From Wocania_A sp965224845 (lineage in GTDB: Bacteria > Bacteroidota > Bacteroidia > Flavobacteriales > Flavobacteriaceae): a stretch of 64,000 nt of DNA. The stretch is taken from positions 124,001 to 188,000 of the forward strand of contig CBDDAJ010000032.1 of assembly GCA_965224845.1 (NCBI GenBank), given 5' to 3'. Made by a program: the position numbers and the translations under genes. Positions 18,075 through 25,682 of this stretch are shown piece by piece (position 1 is the stretch's first letter; each line of letters begins with the position of its first letter). Under the pieces are notes generated by a model. That model searched no databases. It was not told the DNA's origin and saw nothing but the letters and a program-made list of their open reading frames with translations.

Positions 18075-19678
18075 TGTTTAAAGATTTAAATAAAAAGCTT
18101 ACCACAGCCTATATGAGGCATAGAAAAAAAGAGGTATTTATTATTCTGCTTTGGGGATTGTTATCTAACTTGCTTACTATAGCAATCCCTATAAGTATAG
18201 GTAAATATTACGAACTTGTTTTTGGATTTACATCCCATAGATTAAGCTTTTTGAGCATCGTACCCGAAAACCTTTGGGCAACTCCAAGACTATTTCTTTT
18301 GTTCTTTCTTACTATCATCGTTTTTAGGTATTTATTTTTCTATTTTTTTCAATACAAATTGCGCTATGAAAGTGCCCGGTTTATTAAAAAAATAAAAGAT
18401 AATTTATTTGAAGAACAGCAATCTGTTAAATATAACATATACAAAGAAAAAGGTATCGGCAAATATCTACTACGTTATACTGGAGATATTAATAGCTTAA
18501 GAAACCTGTTTCAAAGAGGAAGTATTATTATTATAGTTGACGTGATTATTGCTTCAATAGCATTCATTCTTCTACTAAAAATGAATGTAAAAGGTAGCCT
18601 GGTTATCCTTGCCAGTTCTGCTATGGGGTACTTTGTGATAAGATGGATGAACATACATTTAGAAAACAAATCTTTAAAAAAAAGAAATAAAACCTCTAAT
18701 CAAGTTGCTTTTGTAAATCGTATTTTAAGTACTATGATTTCTGTAAAAATATTTAATAGGTCAGACATAGAGGTGAAACGATATAGCGCAAAATCGAAAA
18801 AAGTATTTGATGCTACTGTACAATTTAATAAGTGGTTTGTAATCAACAAAGGTTTTATTTCATTCTTACAGTATATAACTTTATTTTTTATTTTGATTGT
18901 TTTTTTAATTGATAATGAAACACAAGCACATGTAGAGCAAGGTGGTGTATTGGTAAGTTTTATATTACTTTATGTTACTATAATGCCAACGATTAGGCGT
19001 ATATATAGCCTTGAATCTGTTCTTAAATTAGGAAGGATTTCTGAAAGAAAACTTAAAAATATTTTAATGTATGACAGAATTGATGATAATAAAGGTATTA
19101 ATCTGAAAATTGATAAACCAGAACTGGTATTTAAAAATTTCTCACATCAAGATGGTATTGAAAAAATAAATTATAAAGTGCAAAACGGACAGTTAAATTT
19201 TTTCAAACTTCCACCAGGCATAAGTCCTAACAAGTTTATCAATTTCTTAACCAATCTTGATACAGGATATAATGGCGAAATCTTTATAAATAAAGTACCT
19301 ATTGAGAAAGTATCTCCAAATTCTTTGCGAAATATTATAGGAGTTGCATCAAAAGAATATCCACTAATTGGAAAGTCTGTATACGAAGCCCTTGTAAAGA
19401 AACGTGTCAAGGCTGAAAAACATAAAGTAGAGTTATTATTTAATAAGGTTAAAACACAATGCCTTAATAACTCTAATTTATCCCTTGACAGTAGTATAGG
19501 AGAAAATGGTTCTAACTTGTTAGATGTAGAATATGAGCTCATAGCCTTGGTAAGAGGGTTATGCAATAACAATAAACTTATTATTTTAGATGCTTTCCCC
19601 CTATTAGAAGGGTTAAATGACAAATACTTAAGTGTTATAAACAAACATGTAAAAGCAACGATTATAAAATTAGAATAA
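18071..19678 (+). CDS. ABC exporter-like protein with degenerate ATPase domain
   Basis: 535 residues. An exporter-type membrane domain occupies about 1-320 (helices near 22-45, 73-95, 150-170, 175-192, 262-280 and 290-308). A nucleotide-binding-domain fold follows (LVFKNFSHQDGIEKINYKV, GEIFINKVPIEKVSPNSLRN). Every catalytic motif is altered. Walker A is PPGISPNKF, without GxGK(S/T). The Q-loop Gln is Lys (GVASKEYPL). LSGGQ is replaced by LLDVEYE. Walker B reads LIILDA, with no Glu after the Asp. The protein ends before a switch His (TIIKLE). It is overlapped by the P-loop gene (ATGA). It may be a non-hydrolysing transporter half or scaffold, using another ATPase. Confidence 0.75.
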   Translation: MMFKDLNKKLTTAYMRHRKKEVFIILLWGLLSNLLTIAIPISIGKYYELVFGFTSHRLSFLSIVPENLWATPRLFLLFFLTIIVFRYLFFYFFQYKLRYESARFIKKIKDNLFEEQQSVKYNIYKEKGIGKYLLRYTGDINSLRNLFQRGSIIIIVDVIIASIAFILLLKMNVKGSLVILASSAMGYFVIRWMNIHLENKSLKKRNKTSNQVAFVNRILSTMISVKIFNRSDIEVKRYSAKSKKVFDATVQFNKWFVINKGFISFLQYITLFFILIVFLIDNETQAHVEQGGVLVSFILLYVTIMPTIRRIYSLESVLKLGRISERKLKNILMYDRIDDNKGINLKIDKPELVFKNFSHQDGIEKINYKVQNGQLNFFKLPPGISPNKFINFLTNLDTGYNGEIFINKVPIEKVSPNSLRNIIGVASKEYPLIGKSVYEALVKKRVKAEKHKVELLFNKVKTQCLNNSNLSLDSSIGENGSNLLDVEYELIALVRGLCNNNKLIILDAFPLLEGLNDKYLSVINKHVKATIIKLE

Positions 19679-19758
19679 CGATATTTTAAGATGTAATATA
19701 TTATTTATACACATAGTTTCAATAAGTTGCACCGAGGATCAAAATAGGGCATTAATGA

Positions 19759-20040
19759 ATATGCTCTCAAATGGGAACAAAAGTAAGTTCAACTTTTAAA
19801 TATTTAACCAGAAATTATTCAGAAATTGAAGCTCGAGATAACAATGGGCTTATTAACAGGAATTGCAATATAATTATGCAGATCTTATGTTAGATGCTGA
19901 ACATAAGCTAAAAAACAACTTATCTGTAATAGCTACTATATAGCCGTATACGAACAACAAATTACACCAATTTAGGAGCGCGCTCTTTTAGAGGATACCG
20001 TAATCAATATGCGGGTATTGGGATAAAATGGAAGCTCTAG
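19759..20040 (+). pseudogene. Decayed outer-membrane barrel gene
   Basis: Three fragments in different frames read as one barrel protein. They are GTKVSSTFKYLTRNYSEIEA (from about 19774), NYADLMLDAEHKLKNNLSVI (about 19868 on), and NYTNLGARSFRGYRNQYAGI continuing to GIKWKL and TAG at 20038. At least two frameshifts separate them, and no start or signal peptide is left. It follows the pseudo-ABC gene on the same strand, so it may be a lost member of that operon. Confidence 0.55.
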
Positions 20041-20150
20041 TTTATATCCTATAAATAGTATTTTTATTTATAGAATATGTGCTTCTAATAGAATAAAGTA
20101 TTGTAAGTCAGATTGTTAACAAATAGTGCCCGCCCAGACCCTAAAGATTA

Positions 20151-20176
20151 AGCTCTAAATTATTAGAGCTTTTTTT
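20151..20176 (+). terminator. Rho-independent terminator
   Basis: AGCTCTAA (20151-20158) pairs with TTAGAGCT (20163-20170) over a 4-nt loop and runs into T residues. It would end the DUF2490 operon transcript after the decayed gene. Confidence 0.75.
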
Positions 20177-20253
20177 GGCAATTTAAAGAAGTTGTGTTAC
20201 TGATACTACCTGTTTTTATTAAGGTTTATAGCATTAAATAAATGGGGAGCAAT

Positions 20254-20286
20254 CTTTTTTCTTAATTGAAAATCGGGATGCTTTTT
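20254..20286 (+). repeat. 33-bp dispersed motif, copy 2
   Basis: CTTTTTTCTTAATTGAAAAT is followed by CGGGATGCTTTTT, matching 10637-10669 at 31 of 33 positions. It stands 92 bp before the YegP-like ATG. Confidence 0.5.
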
Positions 20287-20377
20287 TGTTTTGAGCTATA
20301 ATATTTTTCTATTCCCTGTGACTTTTTTATTATTTAGTGTCTCAACTGTATACTTAATTTTTAAAACCCTATTCAAA

Positions 20378-20707
20378 ATGGCAAAATTTGAAATTTACAA
20401 AGACAAAAAAGGAGAATTTAGATTTAGATTAAAAGCTGGTAATGGACAGAATATCTTAGCTAGTGAAGGCTATGCAGCTAAATCAGGATGCAATAATGGT
20501 ATAGCATCTGTTAGAAAAAATGCTACAGACGATTCCAGATTTGATAGACTTACCACATCAAACGGAAAACCTTATTTTAATCTAAAAGCTGGAAATAATC
20601 AAGTCATTGGAACTAGTGAGATGTATTCCTCTACAAGTGCTATGGAGAATGGAATTAATTCTGTGAAAACGAATGCTCCTAAAGCAACTATTGAAGATTT
20701 GTCTTAG
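20378..20707 (+). CDS. YegP/DUF1508 family protein, two tandem repeats
   Basis: 109 residues from ATG at 20378. The frame is open from 20291, but the upstream part is a hydrophobic non-homologous leader. Two DUF1508 units are visible: KFEIYKDKKGEFRFRLKAGN with ILASEGYAAKSGCNNGIASV, and KPYFNLKAGNNQVIGTSEMY with SSTSAMENGINSVKTNA. Members are small soluble proteins of about 110 residues (YegP type). Their role is poorly defined, and some are found among stress-induced genes. It is a single-gene unit closed by a strong terminator at 20741. Its upstream region shares a 33-bp motif with the NarL-like regulator. Confidence 0.88.
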   Translation: MAKFEIYKDKKGEFRFRLKAGNGQNILASEGYAAKSGCNNGIASVRKNATDDSRFDRLTTSNGKPYFNLKAGNNQVIGTSEMYSSTSAMENGINSVKTNAPKATIEDLS

Positions 20708-20740
20708 ATATCTACATGTAATTACTCATAATTACATACT

Positions 20741-20773
20741 AAGAGCCACAAGTTTCTTGTGGCTCTTTTTTTT
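20741..20773 (+). terminator. Strong Rho-independent terminator
   Basis: AAGAGCCACAAG (20741-20752) pairs perfectly with CTTGTGGCTCTT (20756-20767) over a 3-nt loop, followed by a run of T. It ends the YegP-like gene. Confidence 0.92.
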
Positions 20774-20953
20774 GTCAAATATTTATAAAAAGTATGGAAT
20801 GTTTTGTGTAAAAAATCGAATGCTACACATGTAGTAGTTTTTTCTACCAATATAAGGTGTTTGCAGTAGTATTTGAGGAGAGAATCACCTGTTAGTTTTG
20901 CGGTACTTTTATAGTATTGCATTCCATAATAATATGTGAAAATGTAATTAAAT

Positions 20954-21721
20954 ATGAAGAAAAAATTACTCGCTTTAATTTTGTTTATTGTAACATTTAA
21001 TTTGATTGCTCAAACAAATTTGGTGCCAAATGGAGATATGGAAAATTGGGACTCGTTTGACACTAACCCAGATGATTGGTTTAGGTTTTTTAATGGATTT
21101 TGGGAAAAAAGTTCTGATTTTCAAAATGGAGCTTCAAGTTTGCAATTAGAAATTGATACAGGAAGAACATTTGTCTATATAAACACACCAGATATACAAT
21201 TTACCAGTGGAAAGACTTATGTGTGTACTTTCTATTATAAAGTTGTTTCAGGAACTTTTACCAAAACAGAATTTAATTTAGTACATACCCCTGGCGTTTT
21301 TCCAGAAAATTTGGTAACTAATGATTTTACTGACTTATCTACAGCGGAATGGAAAAAGGGAGAATTTGAATTTACTGCCACTACAACAGAAAACATTCAA
21401 GCCTTTATATATGCTAGAGGAGATGCCGGCTCAAAAGTATTAATAGATCATGTATCTATTTTTGATAAATCAACATTATCGGCTAATGCGTATTTAAGTG
21501 ATTTATATAAAATATCAATATACCCAAATCCAACTAGCGATTATATCAAACTTTTGGGGTTTAAAGAAAAAGATAAATATGAAATTTATAATCTTCAGGG
21601 AAAAATAGTTTTAAGCGGTTACTTAGAAGAACATGAGAAAATAGATATTAAAGCCTTAACCAATGGGCTTTATTTATTAAAAACAAAAAAAGGAAAAACA
21701 TTAAAATTTATTAAAAAATAA
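20954..21721 (+). CDS. T9SS-sorted secreted protein with carbohydrate-binding-like domain
   Basis: 255 residues. A signal peptide (KLLALILFIVTFNLIAQ) is followed by NLVPNGDMENWDSFDTNPDD, GASSLQLEIDTGRTFVYIN and VLIDHVSIFDKS. This layout is that of the galactose-binding-like beta-sandwich (CBM4/9 type) often found in Bacteroidota surface proteins. The last 75 residues are a T9SS type A sorting domain (KISIYPNPTSDYIKLLGF, NGLYLLKTKKGKTLKFIKK). No catalytic module is present. It probably binds a glycan or acts as a small surface protein; the ligand is unknown. Confidence 0.8.
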   Translation: MKKKLLALILFIVTFNLIAQTNLVPNGDMENWDSFDTNPDDWFRFFNGFWEKSSDFQNGASSLQLEIDTGRTFVYINTPDIQFTSGKTYVCTFYYKVVSGTFTKTEFNLVHTPGVFPENLVTNDFTDLSTAEWKKGEFEFTATTTENIQAFIYARGDAGSKVLIDHVSIFDKSTLSANAYLSDLYKISIYPNPTSDYIKLLGFKEKDKYEIYNLQGKIVLSGYLEEHEKIDIKALTNGLYLLKTKKGKTLKFIKK

Positions 21722-21843
21722 CGTTTACTAACACTGTACATAAAAAAAATAGCAGCTGAGCGCTAAATCATGTAAGTCTTTAAACTAATATGAACGAATT
21801 AATAGCAAGGTTAAAAGATTAATTTAATGATTAAGACAGTATT

Positions 21844-23442
21844 ATGAAAGCTAAGTTTCTTGTTATTATATGCGTGTTTTCAAATCTGGTTATTGGTCAA
21901 ACTAGAACACCAACCGTTGATTCTATCAAAAGTTCTAACAAGGTTTCCACCAAATTAATAAATGCAAACGGGTTTAATTTTGAAGTTTTAGATGCTGGAG
22001 CAAATACCAGGTTTTCTGAATTAGGATCTGGTTTTTTTAAAAATAAGCTCATCGTGGTCTCCTCAAAAAAAATAGGAAGTTTTGCTAAAATAGACCCTAA
22101 TACAAAAGAAGCTTTTAAAGAGTTGTTTTGTTTGGATGTTTCTAAAAGCGGACAATTAAGTAAGCCACTATTATTTTCAAAAGTATTAAATACCAGTAGT
22201 AGTGAAGACCAACTTACTTTTTCTCCAGATCAGAAAACCGTTTACTACACGAGAAGTAGTAAAGAAAATTCGCTTGAATTTAAGCTATACAAAGCAACAT
22301 TAGAAGAAGGCTCTCATGGTAACTGGATTAAGAATGAGTTATTAAGTATTAATAAAAAAGGAGTATCTATTGAAACCCCTTATTTAAATAAAGAAGGAAC
22401 CTTACTTTATTTTTCATCAAATATGGGAGGCTCCATTGGGGGGTATGATCTTTATGTTTCAAGAGTTAATGAAGAGGGTGCTTTAGGTTTACCTGTTAAT
22501 CTGGGACATAAGGTTAATACAGTTTCTGATGAAAAGTACCCGTCACTTTCGGTTGATGGGAAATTTTTATTCTTTTCATCTAATGGGCATTTAGGACTTG
22601 GAAATCATGATTTGTTCATGAGTAAAATTCTTAATGGTAATACGTATAGAACTCCTAGAAACTTAGGGAATACCATTAATACAGTTTATGATGAATTAGC
22701 TTTTTTTTTAGTTACAGAAAACAAAGGCTACTTGTCGTCTAATAGGCCTAATGGCAAAGGCCGTTATGATATTTATACAGTTGTAAATAATGGTGTGTCT
22801 CAATTTTTAGAGGGTAAGGTATTAGATTCAGAAACTAAAATTAAACTTCCAAATACACTTGTTATCCTTACTGATGAGGATAATCATGTTGTTAAACAAA
22901 TGACTAAGAAAGACGGTAGTTTCAAGTTTAAAAATATTAACCCTTTTCAAAGCTATACTATAACAACTAAAAAAGATGGTTTTATAAATGGCGAATTCAA
23001 TTTTTTTGGAAGCATAGGTTGCGATACGACCTATATCAAAAATTTAGAGCTTAATGTTACTAAACCTGAAATTATAGAAGTAAATAACGAATTGCACATA
23101 GTTTTAGAGAATATTTATTTTGACTTTGCAAAGTATTCTATTAAAGAAGAATCGACCATATCTTTAAACAAGATCGTTAAAGTACTTAAAGAAAAGCCTG
23201 AAATGAAGATCGTTATTAATGCTTATACCGATAGTAGAGGTAATGATTTATATAATTTAAAACTATCTAACAGGCGAGCATGGTCTGCTTTAAACTATCT
23301 AACAAACCAGGGGATTAACAAAAACAGGTTAATGTCAAAAGGATATGGGGAAGCTAATCCATTAATTGATTGTACGTCTAAACCTTGCTCAGAAAAAGAA
23401 CACCGATCTAACAGACGTATTGAGTTTGTTGTTTTAGATTAA
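21844..23442 (+). CDS. OmpA-family protein with PD40 propeller and regulatory-like domain
   Basis: 532 residues. A signal peptide ends at VIGQ. A WD40-like/PD40 beta-propeller occupies about 60-310 (LTFSPDQKTVYYTRSSKENS, DEKYPSLSVDGKFLFFSSNG, GYLSSNRPNGKGRYDIYT). A carboxypeptidase-regulatory-like domain lies at about 318-390 (LEGKVLDSETKIKLPNTLVI). The C-terminal OmpA peptidoglycan-binding domain has IYFDFAKYSIKEEST, NAYTDSRGNDLYNLKLSNRR and EKEHRSNRRIEFVVLD. The order resembles PorE-like and related gliding/T9SS OmpA proteins, but the TPR region of PorE is absent. It likely links the outer membrane to the cell wall. Confidence 0.88.
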   Translation: MKAKFLVIICVFSNLVIGQTRTPTVDSIKSSNKVSTKLINANGFNFEVLDAGANTRFSELGSGFFKNKLIVVSSKKIGSFAKIDPNTKEAFKELFCLDVSKSGQLSKPLLFSKVLNTSSSEDQLTFSPDQKTVYYTRSSKENSLEFKLYKATLEEGSHGNWIKNELLSINKKGVSIETPYLNKEGTLLYFSSNMGGSIGGYDLYVSRVNEEGALGLPVNLGHKVNTVSDEKYPSLSVDGKFLFFSSNGHLGLGNHDLFMSKILNGNTYRTPRNLGNTINTVYDELAFFLVTENKGYLSSNRPNGKGRYDIYTVVNNGVSQFLEGKVLDSETKIKLPNTLVILTDEDNHVVKQMTKKDGSFKFKNINPFQSYTITTKKDGFINGEFNFFGSIGCDTTYIKNLELNVTKPEIIEVNNELHIVLENIYFDFAKYSIKEESTISLNKIVKVLKEKPEMKIVINAYTDSRGNDLYNLKLSNRRAWSALNYLTNQGINKNRLMSKGYGEANPLIDCTSKPCSEKEHRSNRRIEFVVLD

Positions 23443-23747
23443 ACTTTCATTTTGAGTTGTATAGCACAGAATATATAGTTGATGTATTCCTGTAATCTCT
23501 CCAGAAAAGAACAGGGTGTTAAAGACAAGGAAATCCCATTATTTTAAGTCGTGTTTGTTCCATTAAAAAAGCATATTTAATTTTTTGTTAATGTTAAGGA
23601 TACAGACAAAAAATAAGCGGAATAGTCAATTTTTTAAATAATAATAATAAAGTTCTCTTGCCTGTTTTTCTTTTGGGTTTTATTTGTTGCCCTATTGAAT
23701 AAAATATTTTATTTAAATTTGTTAGTCCCCCCAATGAAAATAAAGCG
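23443..23747. other. Intergenic region upstream of PUL A (305 bp)
   Basis: No coding sequence was seen. TAAATTTG at 23714-23721 fits the Bacteroidota -7 element TAnnTTTG and lies 26 bp before the sigma gene. TTG triplets upstream are not at ideal spacing (16 or 24 bp), so it is only a plausible promoter. Confidence 0.5.
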
Positions 23748-24326
23748 ATGAGTTTTAATAACATTAAAGATCAAAAACTAATTGAGCGTCTTAGACAAGG
23801 AGATGAAAACGCTTTAAAATTAATTTATGATTTATATTGGGAACCATTGTTTATTTATGCATTTAATCTTCTAAAAAAGCGTGAAGTTTCTGAGGATATT
23901 ATTCAAGAAGTCTTTATTAAAATTTGGGAAAAGAGGAATAGTTTACAAATTAAAACAACATTAAAAGGCTATCTTTTTACCTGTGTTTTACACAAGGTTT
24001 ATGATACTTTTAGAAAAGATAATGGTGTTTTTAGCGCTGCCGTTTTTGAAAATTTTGATAAAAAAATTCAGAATGCTAACCCAGAGTCAAAATTAATTTA
24101 TAAAGAGCTAGAGGCTCAAATACATACTGCGGTTAATTTATTGCCTGAAAAATGCAAAGCAGTATTTGTATTAAGTAGAGAAAACCAATTAAGCCATAAA
24201 GAAATTTCAAAACAGCTAAACATTTCCACAAAATCTGTTGAGGCTTATATTACAAAAGCATTAAAAATATTAAGGCCTACATTAACTAATATTTCTAATA
24301 TTGTAATTCTTTTTAATATAATATAG
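23748..24326 (+). CDS. FecI-type ECF sigma factor of PUL A
   Basis: 192 residues. Region 2 contains NALKLIYDLYWEPLFIYAFN and SEDIIQEVFIKIWEKR. Region 4 contains LPEKCKAVFVLSRENQLSHK and EISKQLNISTKSVEAYITKA. It starts the sigma-fecR-susC-susD series, the common way for Bacteroidota to couple glycan sensing at a SusC with an STN domain to transcription. The promoter-like block before the following fecR fits an ECF-type target. Confidence 0.93.
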   Translation: MSFNNIKDQKLIERLRQGDENALKLIYDLYWEPLFIYAFNLLKKREVSEDIIQEVFIKIWEKRNSLQIKTTLKGYLFTCVLHKVYDTFRKDNGVFSAAVFENFDKKIQNANPESKLIYKELEAQIHTAVNLLPEKCKAVFVLSRENQLSHKEISKQLNISTKSVEAYITKALKILRPTLTNISNIVILFNII

Positions 24327-24380
24327 AACCATTTTTTACTTCAAAATAATGCCCTAAATAAAAAAAAACACGTTTTTTAT

Positions 24381-24410
24381 TAGGGATGTAATCCCTTTTT
24401 GCGTCTTTAA
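24381..24410 (+). promoter_or_regulatory. Putative ECF-sigma promoter of PUL A fecR
   Basis: TTAGGGAT is followed 14 bp later by CGTCTTT. The other FecR leaders carry the same kind of G-rich block 13-15 bp ahead of a CGTNT or CTGTT block. The fecR start codon is 18 bp downstream. Confidence 0.5.
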
Positions 24411-24427
24411 AGTAAAGTGTCTCAATT

Positions 24428-25582
24428 ATGAGTTTAAAAAATAAGGAGTATTTATTGGAATTGATTAAAAAGCTCCATGAAGGAAAGGCTTCTGATAAAG
24501 AGGTGGAGTTTCTGTCTAATTTCTTTGTTAATCAGGAAAGCAGTAAAGAATGGCCAATTGATATTGAGTTTAAAGAAATTATTAAAGAAAATATTTTCAG
24601 CAAAGTTCAAGAGCAGGTCAATAAAAATCGTATAGAAAATCATAAGGTTATCCCATTATACAAAAGAAACATTTTTAAATATGCTGCTGCTGTGTTAATA
24701 GTAGTTTTAGTTTCGGTTTATAGTTTGATAAATAAACCAAGTCCACAGGTTGATGAAGTAAAAGTGGCGCATACTAAAATAGAAGCAGGAACAGATAAGG
24801 CTACATTAACACTGGAGGACGGATCTAGTGTTGTTCTGGAAAAAGGTCAAAATTATTCTGCAAAAAACCTTATAAGTACAGGAGACAAATTAATTTATAA
24901 AAACAAACAGGTTTCAAAGCCACAAATAGCATACAACTATTTAACTATACCTAGAGGAGGCCAGTTTTTTTTGCAATTATCTGATGGAACAAAAGTATGG
25001 TTGAATTCGGAATCTCAGCTTAAATATCCGGTTAGTTTTATAGAAGGTAAAAAAAGAATGGTAGAGCTTATTTATGGAGAAGCCTATTTTGAAGTTTCCC
25101 CTAGTACAAAAAATAAGGGATCAAAATTTATAGTAAAAAACCAAATACAAGAATTAGAAGTTTTAGGTACAAAGTTTAATATAAAAGCATATCAAGACGA
25201 AACTATTATATATACCACATTGGTAGAAGGTAAAGTTAATGTAAAGAACGATTTAACTAGTGTGCTTTTACAACCCAACGAACAGTCCAGAATTAGTGCT
25301 ATAAATAAGGATATTGATGTGTTAGAGGTTGATGTATATAATGCAACATCTTGGATAAATGGCGTGTTTAGTTTTGAAGGCGTTTCATTAAAAGAAATCA
25401 TGAAAGTATTATCCAGGTGGTATGACCTGGACGCTGTGTTTTTAGATAAAGAAATAGAAGCGACTAAATTTATAGGCGTATTAAGTAAAAATCAAAACAT
25501 AGAAGATATTTTAACCACAATTAAAGACTTAGGCTTTATTAATTCGTATAAAATAAATGATAAGAAAATAATATTAAAATAA
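24428..25582 (+). CDS. FecR-family anti-sigma factor of PUL A
   Basis: 384 residues. The cytoplasmic N-terminus is about 85 residues and one membrane segment follows (YAAAVLIVVLVSVYSLI). The periplasmic FecR domain contains LTIPRGGQFFLQLSDGTKVW, VELIYGEAYFEVSP and VLGTKFNIKAYQDETI. A C-terminal DUF4974-like domain contains FEGVSLKEIMKVLSRWYDL. It should receive the ligand signal from the STN domain of the next gene's SusC and control the upstream sigma factor. A stem-loop separates it from susC. Confidence 0.93.
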   Translation: MSLKNKEYLLELIKKLHEGKASDKEVEFLSNFFVNQESSKEWPIDIEFKEIIKENIFSKVQEQVNKNRIENHKVIPLYKRNIFKYAAAVLIVVLVSVYSLINKPSPQVDEVKVAHTKIEAGTDKATLTLEDGSSVVLEKGQNYSAKNLISTGDKLIYKNKQVSKPQIAYNYLTIPRGGQFFLQLSDGTKVWLNSESQLKYPVSFIEGKKRMVELIYGEAYFEVSPSTKNKGSKFIVKNQIQELEVLGTKFNIKAYQDETIIYTTLVEGKVNVKNDLTSVLLQPNEQSRISAINKDIDVLEVDVYNATSWINGVFSFEGVSLKEIMKVLSRWYDLDAVFLDKEIEATKFIGVLSKNQNIEDILTTIKDLGFINSYKINDKKIILK

Positions 25583-25583
25583 A

Positions 25584-25629
25584 AAAGGGAGCAAAGTAGA
25601 CATTTAGCGGTATCCAACTTTGTCCCTTT
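25584..25629 (+). promoter_or_regulatory. Stem-loop between fecR and susC (PUL A)
   Basis: AAAGGGA and CAAAGT pair with ACTTTG and TCCCTTT, with a single bulged G and a 19-nt loop. The stem begins right after the fecR stop. PUL B has a stem-loop in the same place. It may act as an attenuator or as a processing and stability element for susC mRNA. Confidence 0.55.
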
Positions 25630-25682
25630 AAAGTTTGTAATAATCAATTAATTAATGTTAACCAATTAAAACAGGTAAATTT

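Noticed and set aside
20291..20377. 29-residue hydrophobic extension of the YegP-like protein
   Set aside because: DUF1508 proteins of this type begin at the MAKFEIY position, and the extension overlaps likely promoter DNA.
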